Below, one piece after another: positions 34,113-44,529 of a stretch of 64,000 nt of DNA. Each line of letters opens with the position of its first letter. Positions within the stretch are counted from its first letter, which is position 1. This stretch comes from Babylonia areolata (Eukaryota; Mollusca; Gastropoda; Neogastropoda; Buccinidae). Below the pieces are notes generated by a model. That model ran no database searches and was not told the DNA's origin. It saw only the letters and a program-made list of their open reading frames with translations. The DNA lies in NCBI RefSeq assembly GCF_041734735.1, contig NC_134897.1, forward strand, positions 4,874,204-4,938,203, written 5' to 3'. A program made the position numbers and the translations under genes.

Positions 34113-34235
34113 TATATATATAAGAATTTTTTTTAGATAAATAAATAAATAAATATTTTTTAAAGTAATAATGATAACTAGATAAATAAAATAAAAAGAC
34201 AATAATAACAAATATTTTTAAAAAAGCAAATAAAT

Positions 34236-34270
<35 letters not shown>

Positions 34271-34310
34271 GCACACACACACACACACACCCTACATAAC
34301 AATTTGTACC
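34113..34310. repeat. AT-rich and (AC)n microsatellite tract
   Basis: AAATA-rich sequence at 34120-34235, then (AC)n at about 34240-34292. Confidence 0.8.
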
Positions 34311-34922
34311 GTGGTTAAATCGAAAACGCCAGATTTAACCCGGATTCTTTCTCGACAATCCCGGAATGACCTCCGAGGGGTAATATTGGCCTTGTCAGAA
34401 CTGACCCTTCAAGTTGGATTTTGCCCCTCTCCTTGGTTTTCTTGGGGTTATTCAGGGATAACTGGAAATGACCACCTGGGGAATATTTGGCACAGTTTGA
34501 ATTGATCCCCTTTTTACTTTTCTCCTTACCCAGACGAGTCCAGATCAACCTCGGATCCATGTGTGTGTGGCCCAGTCAGACATGACCTCACTTCCCCAAG
34601 TGGAAATCCAACCCCCAGTGGATAAGAAGGTTATTCTGGTCCAGCCTCAAATAAACATGGGGGTAAATTTAACATAAACAGAATGCCTCCGCTCCTCCCC
34701 GTTCTTCCCATGTTCCACCACGCTCATCTACCCCGAGACCCATGCATCGACTAGCATGTGGGTGGGTACTTTGGGGCTACACTGAACTATACACATTTTT
34801 ATCCAGTGAAATACACTTAATTCTTTAATACACGTAACACTTGTGAAAGGAAATGATGAAAAGATACATTTTGGTTCATCCGGGAGTGCTTACCCCGTCA
34901 AGTTAGCCTGAAAGTACCATGG

Positions 34923-34971
<49 letters not shown>

Positions 34972-35227
34972 GAGCTGCAGTCAGCTGGGAATATTTTGAT
35001 CGAGGTTATAAATATTCCGATAAGCCCACGGCCCATGTGTCCCTAAAAGAAAGGAAGGGAAGGTGTCCGCGTTTCCGCGTACCGATGTCCAGATATAAGA
35101 GTTCGCGTTAGGAATACACTGAAAGAGAATGAGGTGGATATTCACACTAACATTACATAGACAGCTCTATGCTGGAACGTACTGACACGTGGCCACATCG
35201 GTAGGTAGCTGTGTTCATGTGTTTCCA
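34311..35227. other. Gene-free stretch with TGACC...GGG(G) motifs and a (GT)n
   Basis: Between 34360 and 34620 short motifs such as 'tgacctccgaggggtaat' and 'tgaccaccTGGGGaat' recur at irregular spacing. Similar words occur at 39490-39670. A (GT)n tract occupies about 34924-34970. No gene is seen. Confidence 0.4.
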
Positions 35228-38200
35228 AGGCAAGGCAAGGCAAGGCAAGAAGTATATTTCACGTGCCACATGGGGGCATTGAAATAGTACACACACCATA
35301 TAATAAAAAGTGGTGTCAAACACTAATAAAGAAGCTAACTTTATAAAACAAGCACATACAAATCAACAAGTCAATTTTCCTTAGTAATTGAATAATAACG
35401 GAAACAACCATATGCAAATCAGCGTTAGAACATGTAAATTTTCCATGGTACTTGACCAAAATTGGGTTTAAACATCCTGTAATTAATATACATAGTGTCG
35501 CAATCTACATGTCTACACCAGTCTCGCAAAAACTGATCTTTAAAACAACGCTCAACTTTCTCTACCTTGTGGAATGTACATTAAAACTTTGTTATTTGAC
35601 CAGAAACTACTTGAACCAGTTCATTCGGGAGGGTTTGAATACTTTTCTGGTATTGATTTTGATGATATCAGATCAGAGGGCAAACCAGCGAGTAGTGAAT
35701 TGCAGTTGTCAATGCGACTGAGAATCGAAGAACAGACAAGCTGAGAGATTGCTTCAACGGTCAGATATGGTCAAATGGGACGGAATTTTCTCAGTTGGAA
35801 GTTTGCAGTTTTGCATAAAGTTCTGACATGGTCATGCATGGACAGAGCTGAATCAAAATATGCACCCAGGTTTCTGGCAGAATTTTGAAAGTTGAAAACA
35901 GCATTACCGACAGTCAAAGTAAGGTCCGAAACATGATTAAGCACAGACCAAGAGCCTACAAGCATGGCTTCTGTCTTGACGTCATTGAGTCTGAGCTTGT
36001 TAGTCAGCATCCATTCTTTCACAGGAACAGTACACATCTGTATGTCTTGCGAAGGATAGCAGAACTTCGGTAAGAAGCTTTTGTGAGTTGGGTGTCATCA
36101 TCTGCAAACTTGTGAAAATTACATGGATGTTCACTGATGATGTCGGACAGTGACTGAGTGTACAGACTAAATAGTATTGGACCAAGAACTGAACCTTGGG
36201 GAACACCATATCGAACAGGAAGAGGTCTGGATTCGGAATGAGAACTTGAGATGAACACTCTTTGAGTGCAATTGGGAAGATAAGATCTGAACCAAGTGAG
36301 GGCTGTACCAGAGATTCCAAAAGTGTGATGGAGACGGTTGAGAAGAGTATCGTGAACTATTGTATCAAAAGCTGTCAAGAGATCGAGCAGACACAAAATT
36401 GTGTCTTCCTTCTTGTCTACACAGGACAATAATGTGTTAGAAATGTGTAAGAGGGCTGTCTCGGTTCTGTGATTCTGTCTGTATGCAGATTGGAACACTT
36501 CAAGAAAGTAATTGGATGACAAATGACTGAGGAGTTGATGGAATATTACTCTTTCCAGTATTTTTTTTATACAAAGGGTAAATTTGAAATAAGTTTGTAG
36601 TTTTTTTCAGGTTTTCTTTGTCAATACCAGGTTTATTACGTAAAGGTGTAACGAGGACGTATTTGAAATCTACAGGAAAGAGCCTGTTGACAGAGAGATG
36701 TTTACAATCCTTGTGATAACGTTGGGTCAGTTGTGACTGATGAACGAGCAAAGCAAACAACTGGGGCACTGTGCTGACTAAGCTGAAGACCATATTGAAT
36801 GGCGACAGCATTGCACTCAGCTCCAATATCAGACTGATGCTTTCCTTGGTCTTTTCGATCTTCCTGTACGCATGTGAAACGTGGACTCTCACGGAAGAGT
36901 TAGAAAAGAAGATACAGGCCACATAAATGAGATACCTTCGAAGACTCTTGGGCATCATGTACAGAGATCACATAACCAACAAGGAAGTGAGGAACAGAAT
37001 CAAGCAAGCCACCAGGCCCTATGAAGATCTTCTCACCACTGTGAAAAAACGCAAATTGGGGTGGTATGGGCACATCACAAGATCAACAGGACTTGCAAGA
37101 AACGTTCCTGCAGGGGACTGTACAAGGAGGGAGAAGGAGAGGCAGACAGAAAAGAGATGGGAAGAGAGCATCCCAGAATGGACAGGTCTGAGGCTCAGCG
37201 AGGTTCTCAGGGAAGCAGAAAACAGAGAAGGGTGGGGGGGAGGTGGTTGACTATGGTTCCCCAACGGTCTTCCGGACTAATGGACAAGTGAAGTGAAGAA
37301 GATAACTGAGAAAAGCCCATTTGAACACAGTTTAAACAGATCGGCAGGCAGAGGATCCAGACCACAACATTTAATGGGTACTGATTGAACAAATCACGGA
37401 TTGCGTTCTCAGAGACACATTCAAATGCAGTCGAGGAGACGCCATTAAAAGCATCTGAATGAACATCAGGAGCTGAGTCAGTGGATTCTAGTTCACTGCG
37501 AATATCAGAAATTTTCTGATCAAAGAATCAACAGAATTTATCAGGTAGATCAGACGGAGAGATTGTTGAAGGGAGAACAGGATGTTTAGAATTGCTAGAA
37601 AGTTTATCAGTGACTTGAAAAATAATCTTTGTATATTTACATTCAAGACATGCGAGCGCAAAAATGCTCACTTTTGGCAGTATCTTGAAGTGATTAAGAA
37701 GGCAGCGTTGCTGGCTGATTGGCGATGAACGGTGAGGTGAGTGGATCGCCACCTTCTCTCTGACTGCCTCAGCTTCCGTTTGGCAGCTTTGATATCTGCT
37801 GTTATCCAAATGGCTGAGGGACGGTCAGTTACGTATCTGGTATGCACAAGTGCATGACAATCAAGTATGTCCCGAAAAGCCTGATTGAAATTACCCAGAA
37901 GGTTGAAATCAGAACAGTCGTAGTTCAAGAAGGAAGCTGTTTAAATGACATCTTCAGAGAAGCAGCTAGTATCGATCTTCTTCAAGTTTCTAGACTTGAT
38001 GTAATGTTTTTGACGTGGAGGTTTCTGAACTGAAATACTGAAGAAAATGGCTTTGTCATCGGAGAGAGCCACGTTTATGATAGAAACAAACTGGGGGTGG
38101 GGTGGGGGGGATGGGGGTTATCGTTTTCTCTTGCAACAAGTAAATCAAGTGTGTCTACGTTTATGAGTGGGTTCGTCAATGACTTGGATAAGATTATGGT

Positions 38201-39105
38201 CACAGAAAAGATTGCTAAGCTGTTTCTGTCTACTGCGGGAAGGGTTCGAAATGCACCTTAAGTCAACAGCAAGATCGAGATCACAATATTTGGAAACACA
38301 AAAACTGAGAAGATCGGCAAATTCAGAACATAAAGTGTGATCTGAAAGTTTGTGGTGGTCAAGACAAATTAAACCATAAGAACATTTGTGAACATCAAGT
38401 GGATTTCTGAGCTTCAAAAGACAGATAAGATAGTTTCTTAATGGCAAACACTGTTCTAAATGATTAGCAAACGTGATGTCTATTCCACCACCACTGCGTC
38501 CGATCCGAGAAAAAGACATGGGTGGAGGTCAGATATCACAGCGTCTTCACCATTTTCCTGAAGCCATGATTCTGTTAACAATAAAAGCAATGTCAATGTT
38601 CTCGTCGCTAGAAACGTCTCTCATTTCCACAGGTTTTGTTTTGCATGACTGGGCATTGAGAATAAATAATTTTCAATAGACTGAATTATCTTTGGATGGA
38701 GGGGTGAGAGGAACGAATAATGAATTGCTGTGGTTACGGGAAACAGTCTGTCTTGCCTGTGAAAGTCGTGATCTGGTCGAAGCGAGCTGACAGGAATACG
38801 GCGACCTTGCTTCCGTCTGCCTCCTCTGAAAGGTCGCTTTTTCTTGGGGCGAGTAAAACGATCTGAGAGGAAGAGACCATGTTTTGCAAGCTGGACGACG
38901 ACATCTTGGGAAGGGGAATAACTGATTGAAAACCAGAAGTTTTGTCTTCGTGTACTGGCGTACAGAGCAATGTGTAATGTCAAACGTACTCAGATTTGAG
39001 TGTACAGTGGTTGACACGGAAGGGTGAAGCAGAAGTCCAAACAGCTGCACAGCCGTCGCAAAGTAGTGCAATTTGAACACCTGTGGACGGACACCAGTTG
39101 TCAAC
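35228..39105 (-). mobile_element. L2-like LINE with endonuclease and RT, decayed and interrupted
   Basis: Read on the minus strand from 39105 downwards. Endonuclease begin: 'MPSHAKQNLWK' near 38630. Endonuclease middle: 'SFSRIGRSGGGIDITFANH' near 38515, and 'LSDHTLCSEF'. Linker: 'AIWITADIKAAKRKLRQSER' near 37800. RT: 'DFKYVLVTPL', 'FQSAYRQNHRTETALLHI', 'DLLTAFDTIVHDTLLNRLH', 'YGVPQGSVLGPILFSLY', catalytic 'KFADDDTQL'. C-terminal part: 'WMLTNKLRLNDVKTEAML' and 'SRIDNCNSLLAGLPS'. The 3' end is a CTTGC-type tandem tail at 35228-35250. A plus-strand LINE piece interrupts it at about 36745-37295. The frame is broken many times, so it is an old copy. The L2/CR1 group assignment is from these motifs. 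Confidence 0.8.
36745..37295 (+). mobile_element. LINE C-terminal fragment inserted in the L2-like LINE
   Basis: Plus-strand coding sequence of a different LINE family: 'FSIFLYACETWTLTEELEKK', then 'MRYLRRLLGIMYRDHITNKE', 'LLTTVKKRKLGWYGHITRS', 'KRWEESIPEWTGL'. It is open for 107 codons (36927-37250) apart from one stop just upstream, at 36924. The minus-strand L2-like reading is colinear on either side of it, so it arrived later as a severely 5'-truncated insertion. I could not define its target-site duplication. Confidence 0.7.
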
Positions 39106-39888
39106 TGTGGTCAGGCAGTGGTCAAACACGCACCAAGACATCGCAATGCAAATACATGACAAAGATAAGAACACTTTGGAGATGTGCTCAACACAGTGGT
39201 CAGCAGTGGCCACAGACCTTGGGGAACATAGACCGGGTTAACATAGACATGGGGGAACAAAGACGTAGGGGATGTAAATTTGGAGGAGCATAGAACTGGT
39301 GGAACACAGGAATGACCTTGAGATTACCCTTCTCATTGTTTCCGATACACTGGAGTTATGTATTTATTGACGTATCTGTTTATTCCTTCATTCATTCCGT
39401 TTCGCCGTATTATGTAAGTAGAGAGGAGTTTCAATACAGACTGTTACAGTAGGACTGTCCCACCTTTGCATCCGTTAATTTGTTGTAGAAGAGAGAGGTG
39501 GGTGGTGAATAAATGTTAGTCCAGATCGACCCGCTTCCTTTTTCAATAGCTTGATTAAACGTAGGGTAATTTCCAATTAGAGGGGGTCGATCTTGACTCG
39601 CCTAAAATGACCTCGGGGCTAGTACAGATTGACCCCGGGATAACAACCAGCATGGGGCAGATCGAGGCTGTTACACTGGGTTTCCAAAAAATATATTTCA
39701 AATTGCAATCTGTTTTCGTTTTGTACGTGTTAACTATGGTGGCCGAGATTTTAAACTATTGTATGGCTTTAACGATAGACTAATTGAAATCAGATGGTAA
39801 AATTGGGGTTTTCGTGATGAATATAGTGATACGTTTTAATGGCACAGGCATGTCACACTGTGAGAGATGTGAAAATAGCTATCTATTT
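39106..39888. other. Gene-free stretch upstream of the 41-bp array
   Basis: Between 39490 and 39670 words like 'gggtcgatcttgactcgc' and 'tgacctcggggctag' resemble the motifs at 34311-34620. No gene is seen. Confidence 0.35.
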
Positions 39889-40275
39889 GTTCCAGCATCA
39901 AGGTACAGATGAGTTACCTAAGCATGTCTGTTCCAGCACCAAGGTACGGTTGTGTTACCTAAGCATGTCTGTTCCAGCACCAAGTACGGTTGTGTTACCT
40001 AACTATGTCTATTCCAGCACCAAGGTACGGTTGTGTTACCTAACCATGTCTATTCCAGCACCAAGGTACGGTTGTGTTACCTAACCATGTCTATTCCAGC
40101 ACCAAGGTACGGTTGTGTTACCTAACCATGTCTATTCCAGCACCAAGGTACGGTTGTGTTACCTAACCATGTCTATTCCAGCACCAAGGTACGGTTGTGT
40201 TACCTAACCATGTCTATTCCAGCACCAAGGTACGGTTGTGTTACCTAACCATGTCTATTCCAGCACCAAGGTACG
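39889..40275 (+). repeat. 41-bp tandem repeat that carries a 3' splice site
   Basis: Ten successive copies of an acceptor-like 'ctattccag' (or 'tgttccag') are each followed by 'caccaag' and 'gtacgg'. The AG ends are at 39895, 39936, 39977, 40017, 40058, 40099, 40140, 40181, 40222 and 40263. All intervals are 41 bp except one of 40. The last copy is the actual acceptor of the SRCR exon at 40264, and the exon's first ~13 bases are repeat sequence. The central copies are essentially identical and the first two diverge. Confidence 0.95.
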
Positions 40276-40436
40276 GATGTGGGCACGCACCAACTTCACG
40301 GAGCCCCGCAGGATGTACCTGTTCTCACTGCGCTGTGAGGGCCACGAGCACCACTTGCTGCACTGTCCATTCCGCTATGGGGTGGGCTGCTGTGGATCCG
40401 GCTTCGGCCGCTTTGACCCTGTCGTCCATTGCCAGT
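40264..40436 (+). CDS. SRCR domain exon, C-terminal half
   Basis: Encodes the second half of the SRCR domain: 'STKVRMWARTNFTEPRRMYL' (first Ser codon shared with the previous exon), 'FSLRCEGHEHHLLHCPF', 'YGVGCCGSG', 'FDPVVHCQ'. The family pattern is an L/V-x-C-x-G-x-E-x-x-L-x-x-C core followed by a terminal V-x-C, all present. The total of 8 cysteines over both halves is closer to a group B domain. The acceptor is the last unit of the 41-bp array. The donor is best placed before gtgagg at 40437, leaving phase 1 as expected. The exon is 173 bp. A frame one base over is also open across it, and would be read if an acceptor one repeat unit upstream were used. Confidence 0.8.
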
Positions 40437-40549
40437 GTGAGGGGGCTTTTAGATTTGATTTTGGACTGGTTGGTTGGATGATGGATTGTTTAGGCTATTG
40501 GTTCGTTTCTGTCTATCTATCTGTCTGTCTGTCTGTTTATATGTCTGTT

Positions 40550-41546
40550 TGCCTACAGTTCTGTCTTCTCTCTTGACCTGGCGAACATCATGGAGGCACA
40601 GCATGGTGTGGACATCAACACAGATCCACCTTCATTCGAAGAAGTTCAGACTACCATCGAATACATAAAGAGCGGTAAAGCACCAGGGGAAATGATGGTT
40701 ATGCCGAGCCGTGAATTTGCCAAAGAAAAGAGACCTCACAGACTGTAACACAGTTTTCAACAAGACCATACGGAAAAGTTGAACAAATCCTCTAGAAAGA
40801 CAAGTGAGAAGAAAACAAGCTGGATTCCGCAAGCAGATGTCATGCAGTGGCCACAGTGTTACTGTGAGGGAGATAATGGACCAAAGCAAAGAATGAAATG
40901 CATCAGTTTTGACAACTTATACTGGTTTTGAAAAGGCATTTGACAGTATAAACATAGGTACACAATAAAAGAACTTGAAATGCTATGGCATTCCGAGCAT
41001 GATTGTCAGTGTCTTCACATTCTTATACACCGCGTGTAAAGTCACAAGTGGTATGCGGAACTGCTCTGACGCTGACGTCAAGACTTAAATAAAACAAGGA
41101 TGCGCGCATCCTTTCTATTGACTGGGTCATTAAAAATGTTTGGCATTCAGATAGAAGAAAAATCACGGAGACTTGCAGAAGTCCTGAATTTGGTGACCAA
41201 ACAGTTGATGATAAACCAAGCTGCTGATGGGTCGTGCAAAAGCAGGGAGAGGACAAAGAGGACGTACAAGAGTTTGTTTACCCAGGTTTTAAAAAATGAC
41301 TGCGGATGGTGATGCAGAAGCAGAAATTAAGACAAGAATCTCCAAAGCCTCAGGTAATAAAGGTATGAATACTTTACATCACGATGTATACATGACATGC
41401 AAACAGTAGTGTATGAAAAATCTGTGTATGCAAGTGCTAATAATTATGTCAGTGTGCCTGTGTATAAATTTAGATGCATGTATTTACGAATGCTTTTTGT
41501 ATGTATGTATGTATGTATGTATGTATGTATGTATGTATGTGTGTGC

Positions 41547-41631
<85 letters not shown>

Positions 41632-42340
41632 GATAAAAAATGATACATGCTTGTTATTATGAGATAGAGTTCCTTTGTCCCTGTTCGTAGCATTTCTTTT
41701 TTTTCTGACTGGTATTAGAAATTAATAAAAAGGTTCATTAAAAAAAACCTTCCTAAGCCAGGCAGGCTTTTGTGTCCCTCAGGACCATCTGCATGACTGG
41801 TATCATCCGACTGTTCAATCGCATTGTTCTAAACACATTCAATCGGAACAGAGTCTGGTAAAGCTACCAAGGGCATTAACCAAAAACTAGAAGAAGCATT
41901 CCAGAGCAGTTGCTATGCAGAATTTTGATTATTGTTTTTGTTCAAACACCACCTCAAACATTGATCTCCAGAAGAAAGCGCCTCCATGTTGGACATCACT
42001 GCTGACATCAAACGAATGGCAGGTGAAACAGATGCACCACCGGAAGTAGCCCTTCCTGGACACAAGGAGGATAAAGAGCGTGAGGAAGACCAAGGGAGAC
42101 ATGGCGCAGAACGGCTGAAAAAAAGGAGGGATCTTTAGATCAGTGGCTTGTACCTGGGATAAGCTAGACAAGACAGAACAAGTCAGACAGCAATGGATGC
42201 CTCTGGAGGCCTTCACAACAAAATGCACGAGAAGCGAGACAAGACAGAACAAGACAGGCAGCAATGGATGCCTCTTTGGAGGCCTTAACAAGAAAATGCA
42301 CGAACAAGATTGAGTCAAGTAAGTCTCCCTTTTATGACGT
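40550..42340 (+). mobile_element. Old LINE remnant (RT to C-terminus), heavily broken
   Basis: Recognisable islands in changing frames: 'VQTTIEYIKSGKAPG' near 40640, 'RKQAGFRKQMSCSGHSVTV' like sequence near 40810, 'FEKAFDSIN' near 40930, 'DADVKT' and 'KQGC' near 41075-41100, 'MTADGDAEAEIKTRISKASG' near 41297-41355. After a microsatellite block (41490-41640) come 'TGIIRLFNRIVLNT' near 41795 and 'ERGRPRETWRRTAEK' near 42080. A short tandem duplication near 42160-42290 repeats 'agcaatggatgcctct'. It has many stops and frame shifts. It begins close after the SRCR exon donor, so it lies in the following intron. Confidence 0.65.
41490..41632. repeat. Compound microsatellite (TATG)n (TA)n (TG)n
   Basis: Tandem TATG at 41498-41540, TA at about 41551-41594, and TG to about 41630. 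Confidence 0.95.
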
Positions 42341-43229
42341 GACAACAAAGAATTGAAAATAATGACAGCTACGCAACTTCATAGGATGGCAGATCGATCG
42401 ATTTACACTTGGATAGATGGATAGACAGACAGACTGACAGACAGACAGACAGATAGATAGATAGATAGATAGATAGATAGGGGACATGAAAGGAAACGAG
42501 AGAGAAAGAGAGAGAATGCCTCAATCCCGTGGTTTTACTGTTCAGAACGCCATGTATCAAGCTGAAAGGTGGACAGCGCTACTTTGCCTCGCTCTCCAGT
42601 GCACGCTGTGTAACATGACAGTAACTCATCACATCAAATGCATGGAAACATCACGGCCAGAGGTTTACAAGGAAGGGACGCTTCAGCACGACACCTAGCC
42701 ACCCAGCCACCCAACACCTGAAGGGACATGTCTGGACTCACTGTGGCACAGTGCTGTGCCACACTACTCCGACGCCAGTAAGGCTGAGGAGGAGAAGTGT
42801 GTGTGTGTGTGGGGGGTGGGGTGGTGGTGGTGGTGGTGGTACCCTGCACTCCCTCCCTCCAGGAATGATGTAAATCAGTTCTTTGCCGTATCGTGAACTT
42901 ACTTTATATGTTCCCAAGAAAAAAAAAGTGGGACGCTTTTTCATTTTTGTCTTTGTATCTGCTGAAGCGAACTTGGTGATGCTATAAAAAGATTGAAGAA
43001 ATGGCGTCTTGAAACAGCAAGCATGAAACAATCTTACATCAAGGGTCAAAGAAGTCCCAGATATACATTATACATTTTTATGATTCAGCTGAAGGATCTT
43101 TCGTTAGAAATTTCTGATTACAAAGGACTGCAGTTCCAGTTAAAGAAGCTTTAAGACGTAGACAGATACTGCTGGAACCTGCAAAACTCCCAATGGAAAA
43201 TGTCTTTTGCAAGTTCCTGTGGACCAAAG
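42341..43229. other. Gene-free stretch with tetranucleotide and G/T simple repeats
   Basis: (GACA)n/(GATA)n tetranucleotide tract at about 42415-42480, GT and TGG repeats at 42798-42840. The rest shows nothing recognisable. Confidence 0.5.
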
Positions 43230-43960
43230 CCAAGGGAGATTGTTATAAACGCTTCAAAAAGAACCTTTGTCGTTGAAAGACTCTTACAGAAGATGAAGAA
43301 CCACATCAGCGGCCAAGAACGTCCAGGCGTTCCTCTGAGATATTGGAGAAAGCATTTTTTCAAGTCAGACTGCATCTTTTGCAACAAAGAAGGAAGAAAG
43401 AAAATTTAGCAAAGAAAAAGGAACGCGGACAAAGAAGGAACTACCGCTTTTGATGAAGGCTGGGTGATGGTATTCCAAACAGCAGAACAGAATAAAGGAC
43501 GAAAAACTCTTATGAAGAATAAGACGTGTTGACCTTTTAGCATGGCAAGTATCAACACATATGCTTTTGAAATGGAGGCTTTTGACAAATTTTAGAACCT
43601 CACTTGGTCCCCAACTCATGATATGGTTTAGCAGTATGATGTCCTAACCAGTCAGTTGAAACTCATTTCGGAGTTTACGCGAGCAGTACTTGAGACATCC
43701 AGTCTGTTGGAGAAGTGCAGACAAGGAATCTAAACAAGTTCACGGGTTTGCTTATTAACACTGCGCGAAGTGACTGACAAAGAAAACTTCAGCAAACCCA
43801 TGATAACAAAATTCTGTGCAACATTCAAATAAGTGCTTCCACAGACAAAGTTTCCAGATCTCAGCTAAAAGCGCACAAGCTGAAAAGAAAATTTAAGAAA
43901 GTTGAAGCCCTTGGCAGAAACAGTCGTGTGTTTTTTTTCTATTTACCAGAGAGGAAAGTG
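43230..43960 (+). pseudogene. Unrecognised coding-like segment with CxxC motif, broken
   Basis: Open and semi-open frames on the + strand read 'VVERLLQKMKNHISGQ', 'LRYWRKHFFKSDCIFCNKEG', then 'AFDEGWVMVFQTAEQ', 'LTWSPTHDMV' and 'QLKLISEFTRAV', interrupted by several stops. The 'SDCIFCNKEGRKK' block with a C-x2-C pair looks like a genuine protein. I recall similar blocks in uncharacterised repetitive invertebrate proteins but cannot name a family. Part of it (43570-43685) is repeated in inverted orientation at 43960-44080. Confidence 0.4.
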
Positions 43961-44525
43961 TAAGTCGTACTTCGTATGTAGTTCCAAAATGAATTTTAAC
44001 TGACAGGATATGACATCAGACTGCTGCATATCGTTATCAGTATGGGACCAAGTGAGGTTCCAAGACTTTTCAAAAGCATGACCACAAAGGTACAATGCAA
44101 CCTCCTGCACATTGTCAGTTAAGCCAACTGTGTAAGCCAAGAAGTGAGCTCGATCATACACAAGGTACGACTGCAACTTTTCTCCATGGATAAGAGGATT
44201 AAACAACAGTTTGTCCCCACCGCTTCAAATTTTCTCTGTATTCGTTTCAGCTTTAGTGCTCTTCAGCTGGGATCTGCATGTTTTCTCTGCTGAAGTATTT
44301 CTGCTAGCTGATGATCTCTTTGTCAGTTTCACATGCCCGAAACCAAACGTTGTGATTCCTCTTGGTCTTGTCAAGATTATCGTCAACACTTCTCCAACAG
44401 ACTGGAAGAGCCGTAAGAGCTTTCCATCCTTTATTCAGCGTGAAGTACCAGCCTTCATATTCGAATACAGTTATTCTTTCAAATAACTCTACAAAAATAA
44501 AACTGCATTTTAAAAAGGACTTTAC
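43943..44525 (-). pseudogene. Unrecognised coding-like segment, inverted partner of 43570-43685
   Basis: The minus strand reads 'GEKLQSYLVYDRAHFLAYTV' and 'FEKSWNLTWSHTDNDMQQSD', then 'VISCQLKFILEL'. The second block matches the plus-strand 'LTWSPTHDMV...QLKLISEF' segment some 400 bp away at both protein and DNA level. Upstream frames (44486-44304) read 'EYEGWYFTLNKGWKALTALP'. It is adjacent to the mariner-type transposon. Function unknown. Confidence 0.35.
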
Positions 44526-44529
44526 AATA

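Larger units (their letters stand above)
22558..40263. other. 17.7-kb intron splitting the SRCR domain
   Basis: Runs from the gtctgt donor to the last ttccag acceptor. It holds, in order: a CT/GT-rich tract (22570-22625); T-rich DNA with no other content (22700-23400); a complete L1/Tx1-type LINE (23428-32125, minus); a CR1-like LINE fragment (plus); a SINE tail (minus); an L2-like LINE split by another LINE (35228-39105); and a 41-bp tandem array against the acceptor. About half its length is the single young LINE. Confidence 0.75.

Noticed and set aside
39889-40275. CRISPR or coding tandem repeat from the 41-bp spacing
   Set aside because: There are no spacers, 41 is not a multiple of three, and stops appear when read through. 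The splice-acceptor reading explains it better.
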